DNA from: CAZBYL01 sp964522805
GTDB lineage: Bacteria; Synergistota; Synergistia; Synergistales; Synergistaceae
Assembly (NCBI GenBank): GCA_964522805.1
Contig: CAZFWP010000026.1
Coordinates: forward strand, 1 to 19,372
Reading direction: 5' to 3'
DNA length: 19,372 bases
In this document: positions 1 to 7,730 of the stretch, piece by piece
How the letters are laid out: the number at the start of each line of letters is the position of its first letter
Numbering within the stretch: position 1 is the stretch's first letter
Made by a program: the position numbers and the translations under genes
The notes under the pieces: model-generated
What the model was told of the DNA's origin: nothing
Seen by the model: only the letters and a program-made list of their open reading frames with translations
Databases searched by the model: none

Positions 1-513
1 GACATAGTTGGGGCCAACGGGGGCGTAGGTGAGAGTGTTGTTTCGCGGTGCGGCGAAAAAGTCGGCGCCAAAACGCTTGAGTTTTCCGCGCAGGTTGTTA
101 TACATGCTGCTGCCGCTGATTTCTCTTGGGTCAAGCCTAGGAGCGGGGTCTGTGGGGGTGGCGTCGGCGGGTGCGCTGGGGGCGTACTTTTCCTTATTTT
201 CCTGCGTCACTGTTTCGTTGACAACTGTGACCGCAGGTTCGGTGGAAGCATCGTCGCCTAATGAGGGAAACGCCGCCGGGGCTTCGCCTTCGGTGTTTTC
301 CGAGGTGTTCGCGTCATTGTCGCCGCCGAAGCCCATGCCGCTTTGACCGCTGAGGGGCGAGGACTGTTCTCCGGCAATACTGAGAGCGTTGGCCGCGGCT
401 TGAGCCGCAGACTGCGCCGCCGCGCCGTCCGCAGCGAAGGCCGATAGTGGAGTAAATAGTGCCAATGAGTAGATAATCATTACTAAAAATGCGGTTATTC
501 TTTTCCCTTTCAT
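1..513 (-). CDS. Polysaccharide export protein (Wza/SLBB type), N-terminal part
   Basis: Partial gene, open at the window edge: 171 codons are visible from an ATG at 513-511. Residues 1-27 form a Sec signal peptide (MKGKR basic start, hydrophobic core, cleavage expected after LSAFA). A low-complexity Ala/Gly/Ser/Pro/Thr-rich linker (about 28-135) follows. The last visible segment, KRFGADFFAAPRN...APVGPNYV, resembles the stretch just before the 'VGPGDEL...WG' start of the export domain in Wza-like outer-membrane polysaccharide exporters. That domain itself lies outside the window, so the call is an inference. It would build the outer-membrane channel for exported polysaccharide. A GGAGG ribosome site lies about 9 bases upstream. 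The gene upstream on the same strand encodes YjbH, a common partner in exopolysaccharide loci, which supports the call. Confidence 0.6.
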   Translation of the reverse strand, partial: MKGKRITAFLVMIIYSLALFTPLSAFAADGAAAQSAAQAAANALSIAGEQSSPLSGQSGMGFGGDNDANTSENTEGEAPAAFPSLGDDASTEPAVTVVNETVTQENKEKYAPSAPADATPTDPAPRLDPREISGSSMYNNLRGKLKRFGADFFAAPRNNTLTYAPVGPNYV

Positions 514-516
514 GTA

Positions 517-780
517 AAAGCCTCCATATTTTGTATGCTTGTTTTAATATATATTGTTATTATATATTGATATTGATTTAATCCGTGTCTTTTAGAGTTT
601 CTGTCATCCGCCACTCCCCTGAGATAAAATCCCATATTCCATATGTTTAAAGCCTCCATATTTTGTATGCTTGTTTTAATATATATTGTTATTATATATT
701 GATATTGATTTAATCCGTGTCTTTTAGAGTTTCTGTCATCCGCCACTCCCCTGAGATAAAATCCCATATTCCATATGTTT
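517..780. repeat. Perfect 132-bp tandem duplication
   Basis: Bases 517-648 and 649-780 are identical by eye, head to tail, with a period of 132. Each unit carries, read on the minus strand, the last 22 codons and stop of the YjbH gene, the AT-rich intergenic stretch and the GGAGG ribosome site of the downstream export gene. The functional yjbH end is in the 649-780 unit; the 517-648 unit holds a detached copy of that 3' end plus the spacer actually used by the export gene. The duplicated ribosome site now precedes an out-of-frame ATG (642-640) that would give only 12 residues. It may be a true recent duplication or an assembly artefact. Confidence 0.95.
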
Positions 781-2887
781 TATGTTTTGTTTGCTTCTCT
801 GTTCCGTCATCCCGAGTTTTCGTCATCATTTGGTCCATCAGCGGCGCCAGTTCCTGGCTCAGCCTGTTGGGGGCAAGTTCGCCTATGAGTTTTTCCGGTG
901 TCATCCAAGCTCCCGGCACTCTTCCCGCAAAGAGTCTGAATGTGGAGAGCAATGTAAACTCTTCATCCCAATATGTGTTGGATGCATGTCCGCCATACCA
1001 GAAAGTCAGTGGTATGTTGAAGAGCATTCCCGCATCGGTGTATCCTTTGTCGGAAGTCTTTTTGTCTGTAACGGTATAATAGAATCCTACAGAAGCGCTG
1101 TCCCAATTTCTGATTGCATCAAGTCTGTAACCTTTGTCACTGTCGGCAAACTTGCCATAGCGAGCAATTATATCCGCATTGTATGTTTGGTCGTGATAAC
1201 CGGCTTCTCCCCAATATGCAAGTGCCCAGTCATTATTTCCCGCTCTTTCGGATGGGCCGTAATAGTAGCCGTTGGACGTCGGGTAGGAGTCCGTCTTATA
1301 GTCTGCAAGTCCCGCGAAGGAAGTGACATCTCTTTCTTTAAAGACGCTTGCCCTTGCCCCTATCCAGAATGGTGAGTCTTTTATGAACCAGCGCCCCCAG
1401 ATGTTCGCTCCGAAGTATATCTCGTCTATCCATCCTGCTTCTCCCAGAGCCCATAGATTTTTGTCCATTTTATATATGTAGCTGAGTACGCCTTTGTTTA
1501 TCCTTGTTTTGTCATTTGCCTCCGGCTGCCACCAAATGTCAATGTCGTTGTCGATTGGCTGGCGAACTTTGAGATATGCCTCAAGTCCTTTAGATGTGCG
1601 CAGACGACCGATGTAGTCTATATTTATTCTGTCCATATAGAAATCTTTGTCAAGAGGTTTGTCTATTCGGGGCTCATAAGCCAAAGCGATTCTGATTTCG
1701 GCTCTTCCGTTGTTTACGCTGTCTCCGGGGCCTGCCATTATCTGCCACTCTTCATCAGGCAAGGTCCCATATTTTGTCTTAGGCGCCCAGGTTACAGATT
1801 TTCTGCTTAAGTCATAAGCGTTGAACTTCTTAAGACGTATTAAAGCTATTTGCTCCCTGTTAAGCTCTATTCGCGATACGGGATTTCCGCGCACCATAGG
1901 CGAGCAGGAGAAAACTTCGGTGTCCCACGGCAGTGCCCCTGCAGCGAGTATCATAGTTCTGGCTGTTCCTTCTGTCTGAGAGGAGTAGCCGATATTTTCA
2001 AAAGAGATGTGGACTTTTTTATCGTCTGCCAATACTACGACATTGCGCAGGCCGAATCCTTTTTTGCCAAGTTCTTTTTGCAGGGCTGATGTCATCTTTT
2101 TTATATCTGTATTTGCCCAATCCGTGGAGGGTGTTTCGGATAGTTTCGCTTTATTTTCTCCTCCGAAGAGAGGCTTGGTGAAGTCATACTCATAGTTCAA
2201 CCCGAAGCATACTTCTTCACCCCTCTGGTAGCTTATGCTTCCGTTAAGACCTATGGGGCTTTTAAGTACAACTCCGTAGTTGTATTTTTTCTCTGCCGCT
2301 TGGGGCTGTAGTACAATTCTGTCCTTTGTATAGTCAAGAGGGCTGTATTCAGCCTTGAACTCAATCCAATCCGTCGGGGACCATGAAAGTCCGCCGTAAA
2401 AGCCGTTGTAGCTGTCAGTGGCGTAGCCGAGTGTGAGGGAGATATCGTTGTACTTCCAAGTACCGGCGCCAAAGTAGGCTTTGCGTATTTCCGTTCCCAT
2501 CATATCCATTGCGCCTACCGCAATTGACGGAATGAGGCCTCTTTGGTTTACTAGAAGGAGCTTTAAGTCAAGTGCCTTGTCCTTGTAGTAGCCGTAGTTT
2601 TCGCTTATTTTTGCGGCATTTTCAAATTCTGTGATGCGTATGTTAAATTCAAGCCAGGGAAACAATCCCATGGTTACTCCGCCTGTTTTGTAAGGGGTGT
2701 AATAGGAATAGTGCATGAAGCCCTTACCGTCTCCCGGCATTTCGGCAGTCGGGTACTCCCATAGACCGGTAAGTCCTGAGTTGGACGGAGTGAGAGCTTC
2801 CGCAGAGAAAGTTAATGAACCGCAGAGCAAAAAAGCGGCGGCGGCAGTTCGTAAGTACTTTTTGATTTTTTTACTTTTCCTGCTCAT
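710..2887 (-). CDS. YjbH-family exopolysaccharide outer-membrane protein
   Basis: 725 residues, starting at an ATG with GGAGG 7 bases upstream. Residues 1-31 are a signal peptide (MSRKSKKIKK, then a hydrophobic core, cleavage near SAEA). The mature start, LTPSNSGLTGLWEYPTAEM, with the following alternating aromatic/polar strands (GFYGGLSWSPTDWIEFKAEYSPLDY), is the pattern of YjbH (DUF940) beta-barrel lipoprotein-like proteins found in exopolysaccharide loci. The length matches the family's usual 650-750 residues. The C-terminal half has further predicted barrel strands rich in Trp and Tyr (FWIGARASVF, WALAYWGEAGYHDQTYNADIIARYG). It probably acts in the outer membrane in polysaccharide secretion or modification; its exact role in the family is unsettled. 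The gene's last codons lie inside the tandem duplication. It is probably co-transcribed with the export gene downstream. Confidence 0.85.
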   Translation of the reverse strand: MSRKSKKIKKYLRTAAAAFLLCGSLTFSAEALTPSNSGLTGLWEYPTAEMPGDGKGFMHYSYYTPYKTGGVTMGLFPWLEFNIRITEFENAAKISENYGYYKDKALDLKLLLVNQRGLIPSIAVGAMDMMGTEIRKAYFGAGTWKYNDISLTLGYATDSYNGFYGGLSWSPTDWIEFKAEYSPLDYTKDRIVLQPQAAEKKYNYGVVLKSPIGLNGSISYQRGEEVCFGLNYEYDFTKPLFGGENKAKLSETPSTDWANTDIKKMTSALQKELGKKGFGLRNVVVLADDKKVHISFENIGYSSQTEGTARTMILAAGALPWDTEVFSCSPMVRGNPVSRIELNREQIALIRLKKFNAYDLSRKSVTWAPKTKYGTLPDEEWQIMAGPGDSVNNGRAEIRIALAYEPRIDKPLDKDFYMDRINIDYIGRLRTSKGLEAYLKVRQPIDNDIDIWWQPEANDKTRINKGVLSYIYKMDKNLWALGEAGWIDEIYFGANIWGRWFIKDSPFWIGARASVFKERDVTSFAGLADYKTDSYPTSNGYYYGPSERAGNNDWALAYWGEAGYHDQTYNADIIARYGKFADSDKGYRLDAIRNWDSASVGFYYTVTDKKTSDKGYTDAGMLFNIPLTFWYGGHASNTYWDEEFTLLSTFRLFAGRVPGAWMTPEKLIGELAPNRLSQELAPLMDQMMTKTRDDGTEKQTKHKTYGIWDFISGEWRMTETLKDTD

Positions 2888-2920
2888 TGCAGTCCTCCGT
2901 AATAAAAAAGTGCTATATCC

Positions 2921-2949
2921 ATTATAATCGATGTATTCGGTAATATAAA
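2921..2949 (-). promoter_or_regulatory. Candidate sigma-70 promoter for yjbH
   Basis: On the minus strand there is a perfect -10 box TATAAT (2926-2921) and, 17 bases upstream, TTTATA (2949-2944), a 4/6 match to the -35 consensus. It lies about 35 bases before the yjbH start codon. The region is AT-rich, so chance matches are possible. Confidence 0.4.
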
Positions 2950-2960
2950 TGGATGTTATA

Positions 2961-2993
2961 TAAAAAAGCCCCTTCTTCTGAAGGGGCTTTTTT
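2961..2993 (-). terminator. Intrinsic (bidirectional) terminator
   Basis: GCCCCTTC (2968-2975), loop TTCT, GAAGGGGC (2980-2987): a perfect 8-bp GC-rich stem flanked by six A on one side and six T on the other, so it can work in both directions. It sits 18 bases past the stop of the Synerg-CTERM protein gene and insulates that gene from yjbH. Confidence 0.9.
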
Positions 2994-3010
2994 CAATGAG
3001 CTATTTTGTC

Positions 3011-3622
3011 TTACTTCTTGCGGAAGTAAAGAAGAGGAACTGCTGCAAGAAGGAGAAGTCCGGCAAAGCCGGCATTGCATCCGCTGCTGCTGCCGCCTGA
3101 TGAGGGTGTGTCTTTTTCTGTTGCAAAAAGAATATTAGCTTCTGAGAAATACTCATCAGGGCTTGTTACATTAAAGTTAATTTTGTTATCTTCACTTGCT
3201 ATTTCAAATGGCACAAAGACGCCATTCAAAGCGCTGCCATCCTTATGGTTTTTGATATATGCTTTGGCACCGGCAGGTATCTTGTCGGCGCTGGCTATGG
3301 TTATCTTGATTGAAGCGGGGGCAGGAACTGCTAAATCAAGAGAAAGAGCGATCGCCGTATGTATTACAGGGGTTTTGCCTTGCGTGATTTGAAATTTTGT
3401 CCCTGCAGGAACAATTGGTGCAATGTCGGTAATACTTTTGACCTGATCAAATGAAGCGCCAGTAATGATAACATCGCTTGATGTGATATTCATAGGCACA
3501 TAAGACCCCGTGTCCGGCGTTACGGGTGCCACATGTCCTGCATGCCCTCCGTCAGCGGCGAACGCTGCGCCGACAAAAGCCAATACAAAAATTACCATAA
3601 AAACAGTTAGGATCTTTTTCAT
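3011..3622 (-). CDS. Secreted protein with Synerg-CTERM sorting/anchor domain
   Basis: 203 residues; the ATG is preceded by AGGAGAGG. Residues 1-22 are a signal peptide (MKKILTVFMVIFVLAFVGAAFA). The mature start is His-containing (DGGHAGHVAP). The middle is a beta-rich region with no recognised domain. The C-terminus has a three-part sorting signal: Ser/Gly-rich linker and SGC motif (Cys182), a hydrophobic segment AGFAGLLLLAAVPLLYF, and a basic end RKK. This is the arrangement of Synerg-CTERM, a putative protein-sorting tail described from Synergistetes. By analogy with other CTERM tails the protein would be processed and left on the cell surface; the processing enzyme is not in this window. 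The gene has its own strong promoter and terminator, so it is probably transcribed alone and well. Ligand and role are unknown. Confidence 0.85.
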   Translation of the reverse strand: MKKILTVFMVIFVLAFVGAAFAADGGHAGHVAPVTPDTGSYVPMNITSSDVIITGASFDQVKSITDIAPIVPAGTKFQITQGKTPVIHTAIALSLDLAVPAPASIKITIASADKIPAGAKAYIKNHKDGSALNGVFVPFEIASEDNKINFNVTSPDEYFSEANILFATEKDTPSSGGSSSGCNAGFAGLLLLAAVPLLYFRKK

Positions 3623-3686
3623 TTGAACCTCTCCTTTTGTTTTTTGTGTGTGTAATTTAAACTATAACCTGTAAAACTTTGAAAAC

Positions 3687-3715
3687 ATAATAGCTAGATA
3701 ATTGCTTTATGTCAA
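3687..3715 (-). promoter_or_regulatory. Strong sigma-70 promoter for the Synerg-CTERM gene
   Basis: On the minus strand: TTGACA (3715-3710), a spacer of exactly 17 bases, then TATTAT (3692-3687). This is a perfect -35 and a 5/6 -10. It lies about 65 bases upstream of the start codon at 3622 and just past the end of the preceding gene, which fits an independently transcribed gene. Confidence 0.75.
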
Positions 3716-3747
3716 TCATCTTGCCTATTTTTGATTTATCAACTGAC

Positions 3748-4263
3748 TTATTTCCAAAAGACCTTTGGGCCGCTGTATTTGCCGTCGCTCATTTGAAAAA
3801 AAGTGTCAATGAGCATGATAGCCTCTTCGGGATCGGCAAACCTTCTTTGCGCGGAGTCGCGCCAATGAGCCATTTTATATCTGACTGTAAGCTTGTGCCT
3901 TTTACACCAGCCGCGCCAGTAATCTTCTCTTATGCGCTCAAAAATCAGCACCAAAACATCCTCCGCATTATGGGGGAGGACTATCGGCAGCGGCACTTTT
4001 TTTATTTCTTCCATTGTGATGTGTCCGTCAATTGCGAAGCGTACTGCCAAGCCGCGCTGCTTATCTTGCGGCAGTTTGGAGATGCGTGTCATAAAGGCGG
4101 CGTCCAAATGGGTGAGCTCTCCGAGGGATTCCATCATTTCCAGCGCGGTTTTGTCTAAGTCCAGGCTGTTGTTCTGAGCGTAGGTGTATGCCGTGACGGC
4201 TTCGGCAGGCGGTGCCGCGGCAAAAAGTATTATTAAAAGTATCATTGCGGCGATGGTTTTCAA
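3748..4263 (-). CDS. Small secreted protein of unknown function
   Basis: 171 residues from a TTG start; GGGGAG lies 7 bases upstream and no better start is seen. Residues 1-22 are a clear signal peptide (hydrophobic MILLIILFAAAPPAEA). The mature part is mostly helical and charged: LDKTALEMMESLGELTHLDAAF, then DGHITMEEIKKVPLPIVLPHNAEDVLVLIFERIREDYWRGWCKRH. One Cys is visible in the mature part. I do not recognise a family. It follows the VIT-family transporter gene by 34 bases on the same strand with no terminator between, so the two are probably co-transcribed, but nothing in the sequence ties it to metal handling. Confidence 0.7.
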   Translation of the reverse strand: MKTIAAMILLIILFAAAPPAEAVTAYTYAQNNSLDLDKTALEMMESLGELTHLDAAFMTRISKLPQDKQRGLAVRFAIDGHITMEEIKKVPLPIVLPHNAEDVLVLIFERIREDYWRGWCKRHKLTVRYKMAHWRDSAQRRFADPEEAIMLIDTFFQMSDGKYSGPKVFWK

Positions 4264-4297
4264 AAGAGCTCCCCCTATTCTGTTTGGCGGTAAAGCG

Positions 4298-5161
4298 TTA
4301 CATCTCTATTCCCAAAAGGGTTCTTGCTGCCCAGCCGATGCAGAAGGAGAGGGCGGCTACGCCGAAGCTGATGGCGATCATCTCGAAAAAAGCCGGTTTG
4401 AAGGGTTCTTTGCGGACCACGGAGACGTAGAAGGTGAAAATGAGTATCACCAGTCCCGCATTGAACAGGCAGAAGAAGATTGCCGCGAGCGGCGAGGCGA
4501 AGCAGCAGTAGGGAATGAGCAGCATGGTGACGACGATCATGTAGGCTATGCCCGTATATACTGCGGCTTTGAGCGGGTGCTTTTCTGAGGGGTCGTTTTT
4601 CTTTGAAAGGTATTCCGATGCGGCCATGGATAGGGTAGCGGCGCTGCCGGTGATGAATCCCGCCATGGCGATGGTGGTGGTGTTTCCCAGTGCGAAGGTG
4701 AAGCCTGCAAGAGCTCCCGTCAGCTCGACAAGCGCGTCATTGAGACCCAGTACCATAGAACTGATGTAGCGGAGGCGTTCTTCGTCTATCAGTTCTATCA
4801 AGGCAGCCTCGTGTTCCTGTTCGCTTTTGTACATTGCCAGAGCCTCGGGAACTTCATCGGCGATGGCGTTGTATGTTTCCTGCGCGCCCTCTTCTCCGGA
4901 TTCCATCATGTTGATGACAAAGGTGATGCCAAAGACAAACGCCAGAATGCGGTGCCAGATGATTTTCACCTTTCCCGGCAGAGGGTTTTCTCCGGTGTAT
5001 TTTGCCCAAATAGAAGCGTGAACACCCTCTTCCGCGGCGATGCGCGCGAGGATTTCCCCGTTGTCTCCCTTTATTCTTTTGGCGAGGTCTTTGTATATTA
5101 CATGTTCTGTGGCTTCGTTTTTTTGCATGCGGCGTATTGTCGCCAGGGTTTCTTCTCTCAT
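4298..5161 (-). CDS. Ferritin-like domain + VIT1/CCC1-family iron or manganese transporter (MbfA-like)
   Basis: 287 residues; ATG with GGGAGGA 11 bases upstream. Residues 1 to about 130 form a rubrerythrin/ferritin-like region with acidic/His clusters E16-E19-H20, E44-E45-H48 and E114-E116-H117-E118, suited to a di-iron site. The C-terminal half (133-287) is a membrane domain with the VIT1/CCC1 signature NDALVELTGALAGFTFAL, then GSAATLSMAASEYLSKK and three further hydrophobic segments. This two-domain arrangement is that of MbfA-type proteins, inner-membrane exporters of ferrous iron, in which the soluble domain binds iron and regulates export. Manganese is the main alternative substrate for the membrane domain. 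A role in metal detoxification is inferred from the family. It is the first gene of a short minus-strand unit with the small secreted protein. Confidence 0.85.
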   Translation of the reverse strand: MREETLATIRRMQKNEATEHVIYKDLAKRIKGDNGEILARIAAEEGVHASIWAKYTGENPLPGKVKIIWHRILAFVFGITFVINMMESGEEGAQETYNAIADEVPEALAMYKSEQEHEAALIELIDEERLRYISSMVLGLNDALVELTGALAGFTFALGNTTTIAMAGFITGSAATLSMAASEYLSKKNDPSEKHPLKAAVYTGIAYMIVVTMLLIPYCCFASPLAAIFFCLFNAGLVILIFTFYVSVVRKEPFKPAFFEMIAISFGVAALSFCIGWAARTLLGIEM

Positions 5162-5202
5162 TATCTTTGTATTCCTCCCATTGTTGTTGCTGTCCGCAAT
5201 GT

Positions 5203-5241
5203 ATTGTACTACAAATGAGAAATATGAGATAAAAAATATCT
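5203..5241 (-). promoter_or_regulatory. Possible promoter and operator upstream of the metal transporter gene
   Basis: Minus strand: a -10 candidate TACAAT (5208-5203) lies about 40 bases before the ATG, but the -35 at proper spacing is poor. An inverted repeat AGATA-N5-TATCT (5227-5241) covers the -35 position, so an activator or repressor could bind there. It is not a recognisable Fur box. Confidence 0.25.
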
Positions 5242-5360
5242 TAATTTAAATTGATTTAGAGTTAAACCGCAAGACCGCCGTTTGTTTTGCCATGAAGTAA
5301 CATTTGCCGATGTTTGCGGTGTTATGTTCTCATCTGCGAGCGATATGAGCACAAGAGACA

Positions 5361-5401
5361 AACAGCGGTGGGAGGCGCACTATGCACTTCCCACCGCTGT
5401 T
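5361..5401 (-). terminator. Long hairpin downstream of nfnB, probable terminator
   Basis: Perfect 13-bp inverted repeat AACAGCGGTGGGA (5361-5373) / TCCCACCGCTGTT (5389-5401) with a 15-base loop, 26 bases past the nfnB stop. On the minus strand the stem is followed by a moderately U-rich tail (TTTGTCTCTTG). It probably ends the nfnAB transcript. The rest of the 265-base gap to the transporter gene has no gene I can support. Confidence 0.65.
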
Positions 5402-5426
5402 ATTGCTGTTTTTTTATGTTACTTGG

Positions 5427-6894
5427 TTAGTTGGATTTTTTTTCGGTGACGTATTTGTCGATGGCCACTGCCGCGGCTTTGCCCGCGCCCATGGCGAGTA
5501 TAACGGTGGCTGCGCCTGTGACGATGTCTCCGCCGGCGAATACGCCCGGTACAGAGGTGGCTCCGGTCTCGGGGTCGGCTTCGATGTATCCCCATTTGTT
5601 GATTTTCATTTCGGGGAAGGTGGAGAGCAGAACTTTGTTGGAACCCTGACCGATAGCTTCGATGGCGCAGTCGGCTTCGATGAGGAATTCACTGCCTTCA
5701 ACGGGTACGGGGCGTCTGCGGCCGGAAGCGTCGGGTTCGCCAAGTTCCATTTTGATGCATTTGACGCCGCAGAGCTGTCCGTTGCCGTCGTTGACGTATT
5801 CAACGGGGTTTGTCAGCCAGTTGAAGATGATTTCTTCTTCTACCGCGTGGTGGTACTCTTCGATACGAGCGGGAAGTTCCGCAAGTGAGCGGCGGTAGAC
5901 AACCTGAACTTCTTCGGCTCCGAGGCGTTTGGCGGAGCGGGCGGCGTCCATTGCCACGTTGCCGCCGCCGATGACGACGACTTTTTGGGCTTTTTTCGCC
6001 GGTGTATCATGCTCGGGGAATTCATATCCGTGCATGAGGTTGATTCTGGTGAGGTATTCGCTGGCGGAGTATACGCCGTTGAGTGTGGTTCCCGGTACGC
6101 CCTGGAAGTGGGGGGCGCCGGCGCCGACAGCGATGTNNNNNNNNNNTCAGACGTGTGCTCTTCCGATCTGGTGCGCCGGCGCCTACGGCAATGTAGCAGG
6201 CGTCGAACTCTTCCATGATTTCCTGCATAGTGATGGTCTTGCCGACGACGACGTTGCATTCTACATCTACGCCGAGCTTCTTCATCGCTTCGATCTCCAT
6301 GGCAACGATTTTCTTGGGAAGACGGAATTCGGGAATGCCGTAGATGAGTACGCCGCCTGCCGCATGGAGGGCTTCATAGATCTTTACTTCATAACCGAGC
6401 TTCGCCAGGTCTCCTGCTACTGTAAGGCTGGAAGGGCCGGAACCGACAACGGCGATGCGCCCTTTCTTTTCTCCTGAAGGAACTTCTGTTTTGACGTCTT
6501 CCTGTGCGTATTTCCAGTCGGCTACGAGTCTTTCGAGCTTACCGATTGAGACAGGCTCGTAATCTTTCATTTTGCCGACGGTGCAGAGCCCTTCGCACTG
6601 TGATTCCTGGGGGCAGACGCGGCCGCAAACAGCGGGGAGGTTTGTGTATTTGTCAAGAATTTCAGCGGCGCCGGCCATGTCTCCAGCTTTGACGCACTGA
6701 ATAAATCCGGGGATATCAATGGAAACGGGGCAGCCTGCTATGCAGGGCTTTGTTTTGCAGTTGAGGCAGCGTCCTGCCTCTTTAATGCCTTCTTCAAGAG
6801 AGTAGCCTAGGCAGACTTCTTTAAAATTACCCTTGCGTACCTGTGGATCCTGCTCTTTGATGGGTGTTTTGTTTTTTGAGAATGTTACAGCCAT
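5427..6894 (-). CDS. nfnB: NfnB: NADPH-binding subunit of ferredoxin:NADP+ transhydrogenase (GltD-like), broken by a gap
   Basis: Large flavin subunit of NfnAB, which couples reduced ferredoxin plus NADH to NADP+ reduction; it is often annotated as glutamate synthase small subunit. The N-terminal part (6894-6170, 241 codons) has two four-Cys iron-sulfur motifs (Cys43, 46, 51, 55 and Cys90, 94, 100, 104) and an FAD fold GSGPSS (151-156). The C-terminal part (6134-5427) has the NADPH fold GGGNVAMDAARSAKRLGA and the FAD-closing motif GVFAGGDIVTGAATVILAMGAGKAAA. Ten Ns and 23 adapter bases (6137-6169) split it and shift the frame. Both sides read IAVGAGAP, so after removing the insert and the overlap the protein is about 468 residues, the normal family length: nothing appears to be missing. 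The ATG overlaps the end of nfnA by 10 bases, so translation is coupled. Confidence 0.9.
6137..6146. other. Assembly gap (ten Ns)
   Basis: A run of ten N inside nfnB marks a scaffold join. The flanking sequences overlap in content rather than missing anything (see the nfnB entry), so the true gap size is zero or negative. Confidence 0.99.
6147..6169. other. Illumina adapter contamination
   Basis: The 23 bases beginning TCAGACGTGTGC and ending TTCCGATCT match the 3' end of the standard Illumina TruSeq read-2 adapter. Its translations give the familiar artefact peptides DRKSTRL and SDVCSSDL. It is not biological and should be masked. Confidence 0.98.
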
Positions 6895-7730
6895 GTCGGT
6901 TCACCTACTTCAGCTTCGTATTTTTCCATGGAGATTTTTTCTTCATCTTTGTACTGGCGGAGACGGCTCATGAATTCGTCCCAATTTACCTTGTGACCGT
7001 CAAATTCCGGTCCATCAACGCAAGCGAAGAAGATCTTTCCGTCTACTGTGACGCGGCAGCATCCGCACATGCCCGTTCCGTCAACCATCAGCGGGTTGAG
7101 GGAGACAAAGATGGGGAGTCCCAGCTCTTCTGCGGCTTTGGTACCGAACTTCATCATGATAGAGGGGCCGATGCACCAGCAGCGGTCTACCTTTTCACCG
7201 CGGTCTACAACCATTTTCATCGCCTGGGTGACAACACCTTTAATTCCTTCTGAGCCGTCGTCGGTGGTGACGATCAGCTCGTCCGAATATTTGGCGCATT
7301 CGTCTTTCATGACGACAAGGCTTGATGTACGGCCGCCGAGAATGGTAATTACTTTATTACCGGCAAGTTTAAGTGATTTAATAATGGGGTAGAGTGCCGC
7401 AATGCCAACACCGCCGCCGACCATGAGAACTGTACCGTAGTTTTCTATCTCACTGGGGGTACCGAGAGGACCGGAGATGTCCTGAATGCTGTCTCCTACG
7501 TTGAGGCATGACATGGCTGCTGTCGTTTTGCCTACTACCTGGAAGATAAGGCGGATGAGTCCCTTTTCCACGTCATAGTCGGCAATTGTGAGCGGAATTC
7601 TCTCACCTTTGTCAGCAACGCGCAGAACCACAAACTGACCTGCCTGTGCATGTCCCGCGATGCGGGGTGCCTCGACCCAAATGTCAAATTCTTTGGGCGC
7701 GAGTTTCTGCTTTGAAACAATCTTAAACAT
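6885..7730 (-). CDS. nfnA: NfnA: NAD(H)/FAD/[2Fe-2S] subunit of ferredoxin:NADP+ transhydrogenase
   Basis: 281 residues; ATG with GAGGAGGT about 7 bases upstream. The order is that of ferredoxin-NADP reductase-like small subunits: FAD-binding barrel with RIPLTIAD (44-51), nucleotide-binding domain with GGGVGIAALYP (105-115), and a C-terminal [2Fe-2S] loop DGTGMCGCC (Cys222, 224, 225) plus Cys237 in FACVDGPEFDGH. With NfnB it forms a cytoplasmic flavin-based bifurcating complex that balances ferredoxin, NADH and NADPH pools, expected in a fermenter. Family members are also annotated as sulfide dehydrogenase or dihydroorotate dehydrogenase electron-transfer subunits; the adjacent nfnB favours NfnA. 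It is the first gene of the pair. Confidence 0.92.
   Translation of the reverse strand: MFKIVSKQKLAPKEFDIWVEAPRIAGHAQAGQFVVLRVADKGERIPLTIADYDVEKGLIRLIFQVVGKTTAAMSCLNVGDSIQDISGPLGTPSEIENYGTVLMVGGGVGIAALYPIIKSLKLAGNKVITILGGRTSSLVVMKDECAKYSDELIVTTDDGSEGIKGVVTQAMKMVVDRGEKVDRCWCIGPSIMMKFGTKAAEELGLPIFVSLNPLMVDGTGMCGCCRVTVDGKIFFACVDGPEFDGHKVNWDEFMSRLRQYKDEEKISMEKYEAEVGEPTWL

Noticed and set aside
510..767. Minus-strand 85-aa ORF with an internal repeated peptide (MGFYLRGVADDRNS...)
   Set aside because: It is an out-of-frame reading of the duplicated yjbH 3' end and intergenic DNA; the peptide repeat only reflects the 132-bp DNA duplication.
782..1375. Plus-strand 197-aa ORF
   Set aside because: Lies wholly antisense to yjbH, has no ribosome site and no family features; shadow ORF.
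5262..5350. Short inverted repeats in the gap after nfnB as a possible small RNA
   Set aside because: Arms are short and imperfect, no promoter was found, and the terminator hairpin at 5361-5401 explains the only strong structure.
5382..5888. Plus-strand 168-aa Gly/Phe/Asp-rich ORF
   Set aside because: Antisense shadow of the high-GC nfnB 3' half; composition is a by-product of nfnB codon usage.
5840..6259. ORFs running through the N gap, including a possible fusion protein
   Set aside because: Created by ten Ns and adapter; peptides such as DRKSTRL and SDVCSSDL are adapter translations.
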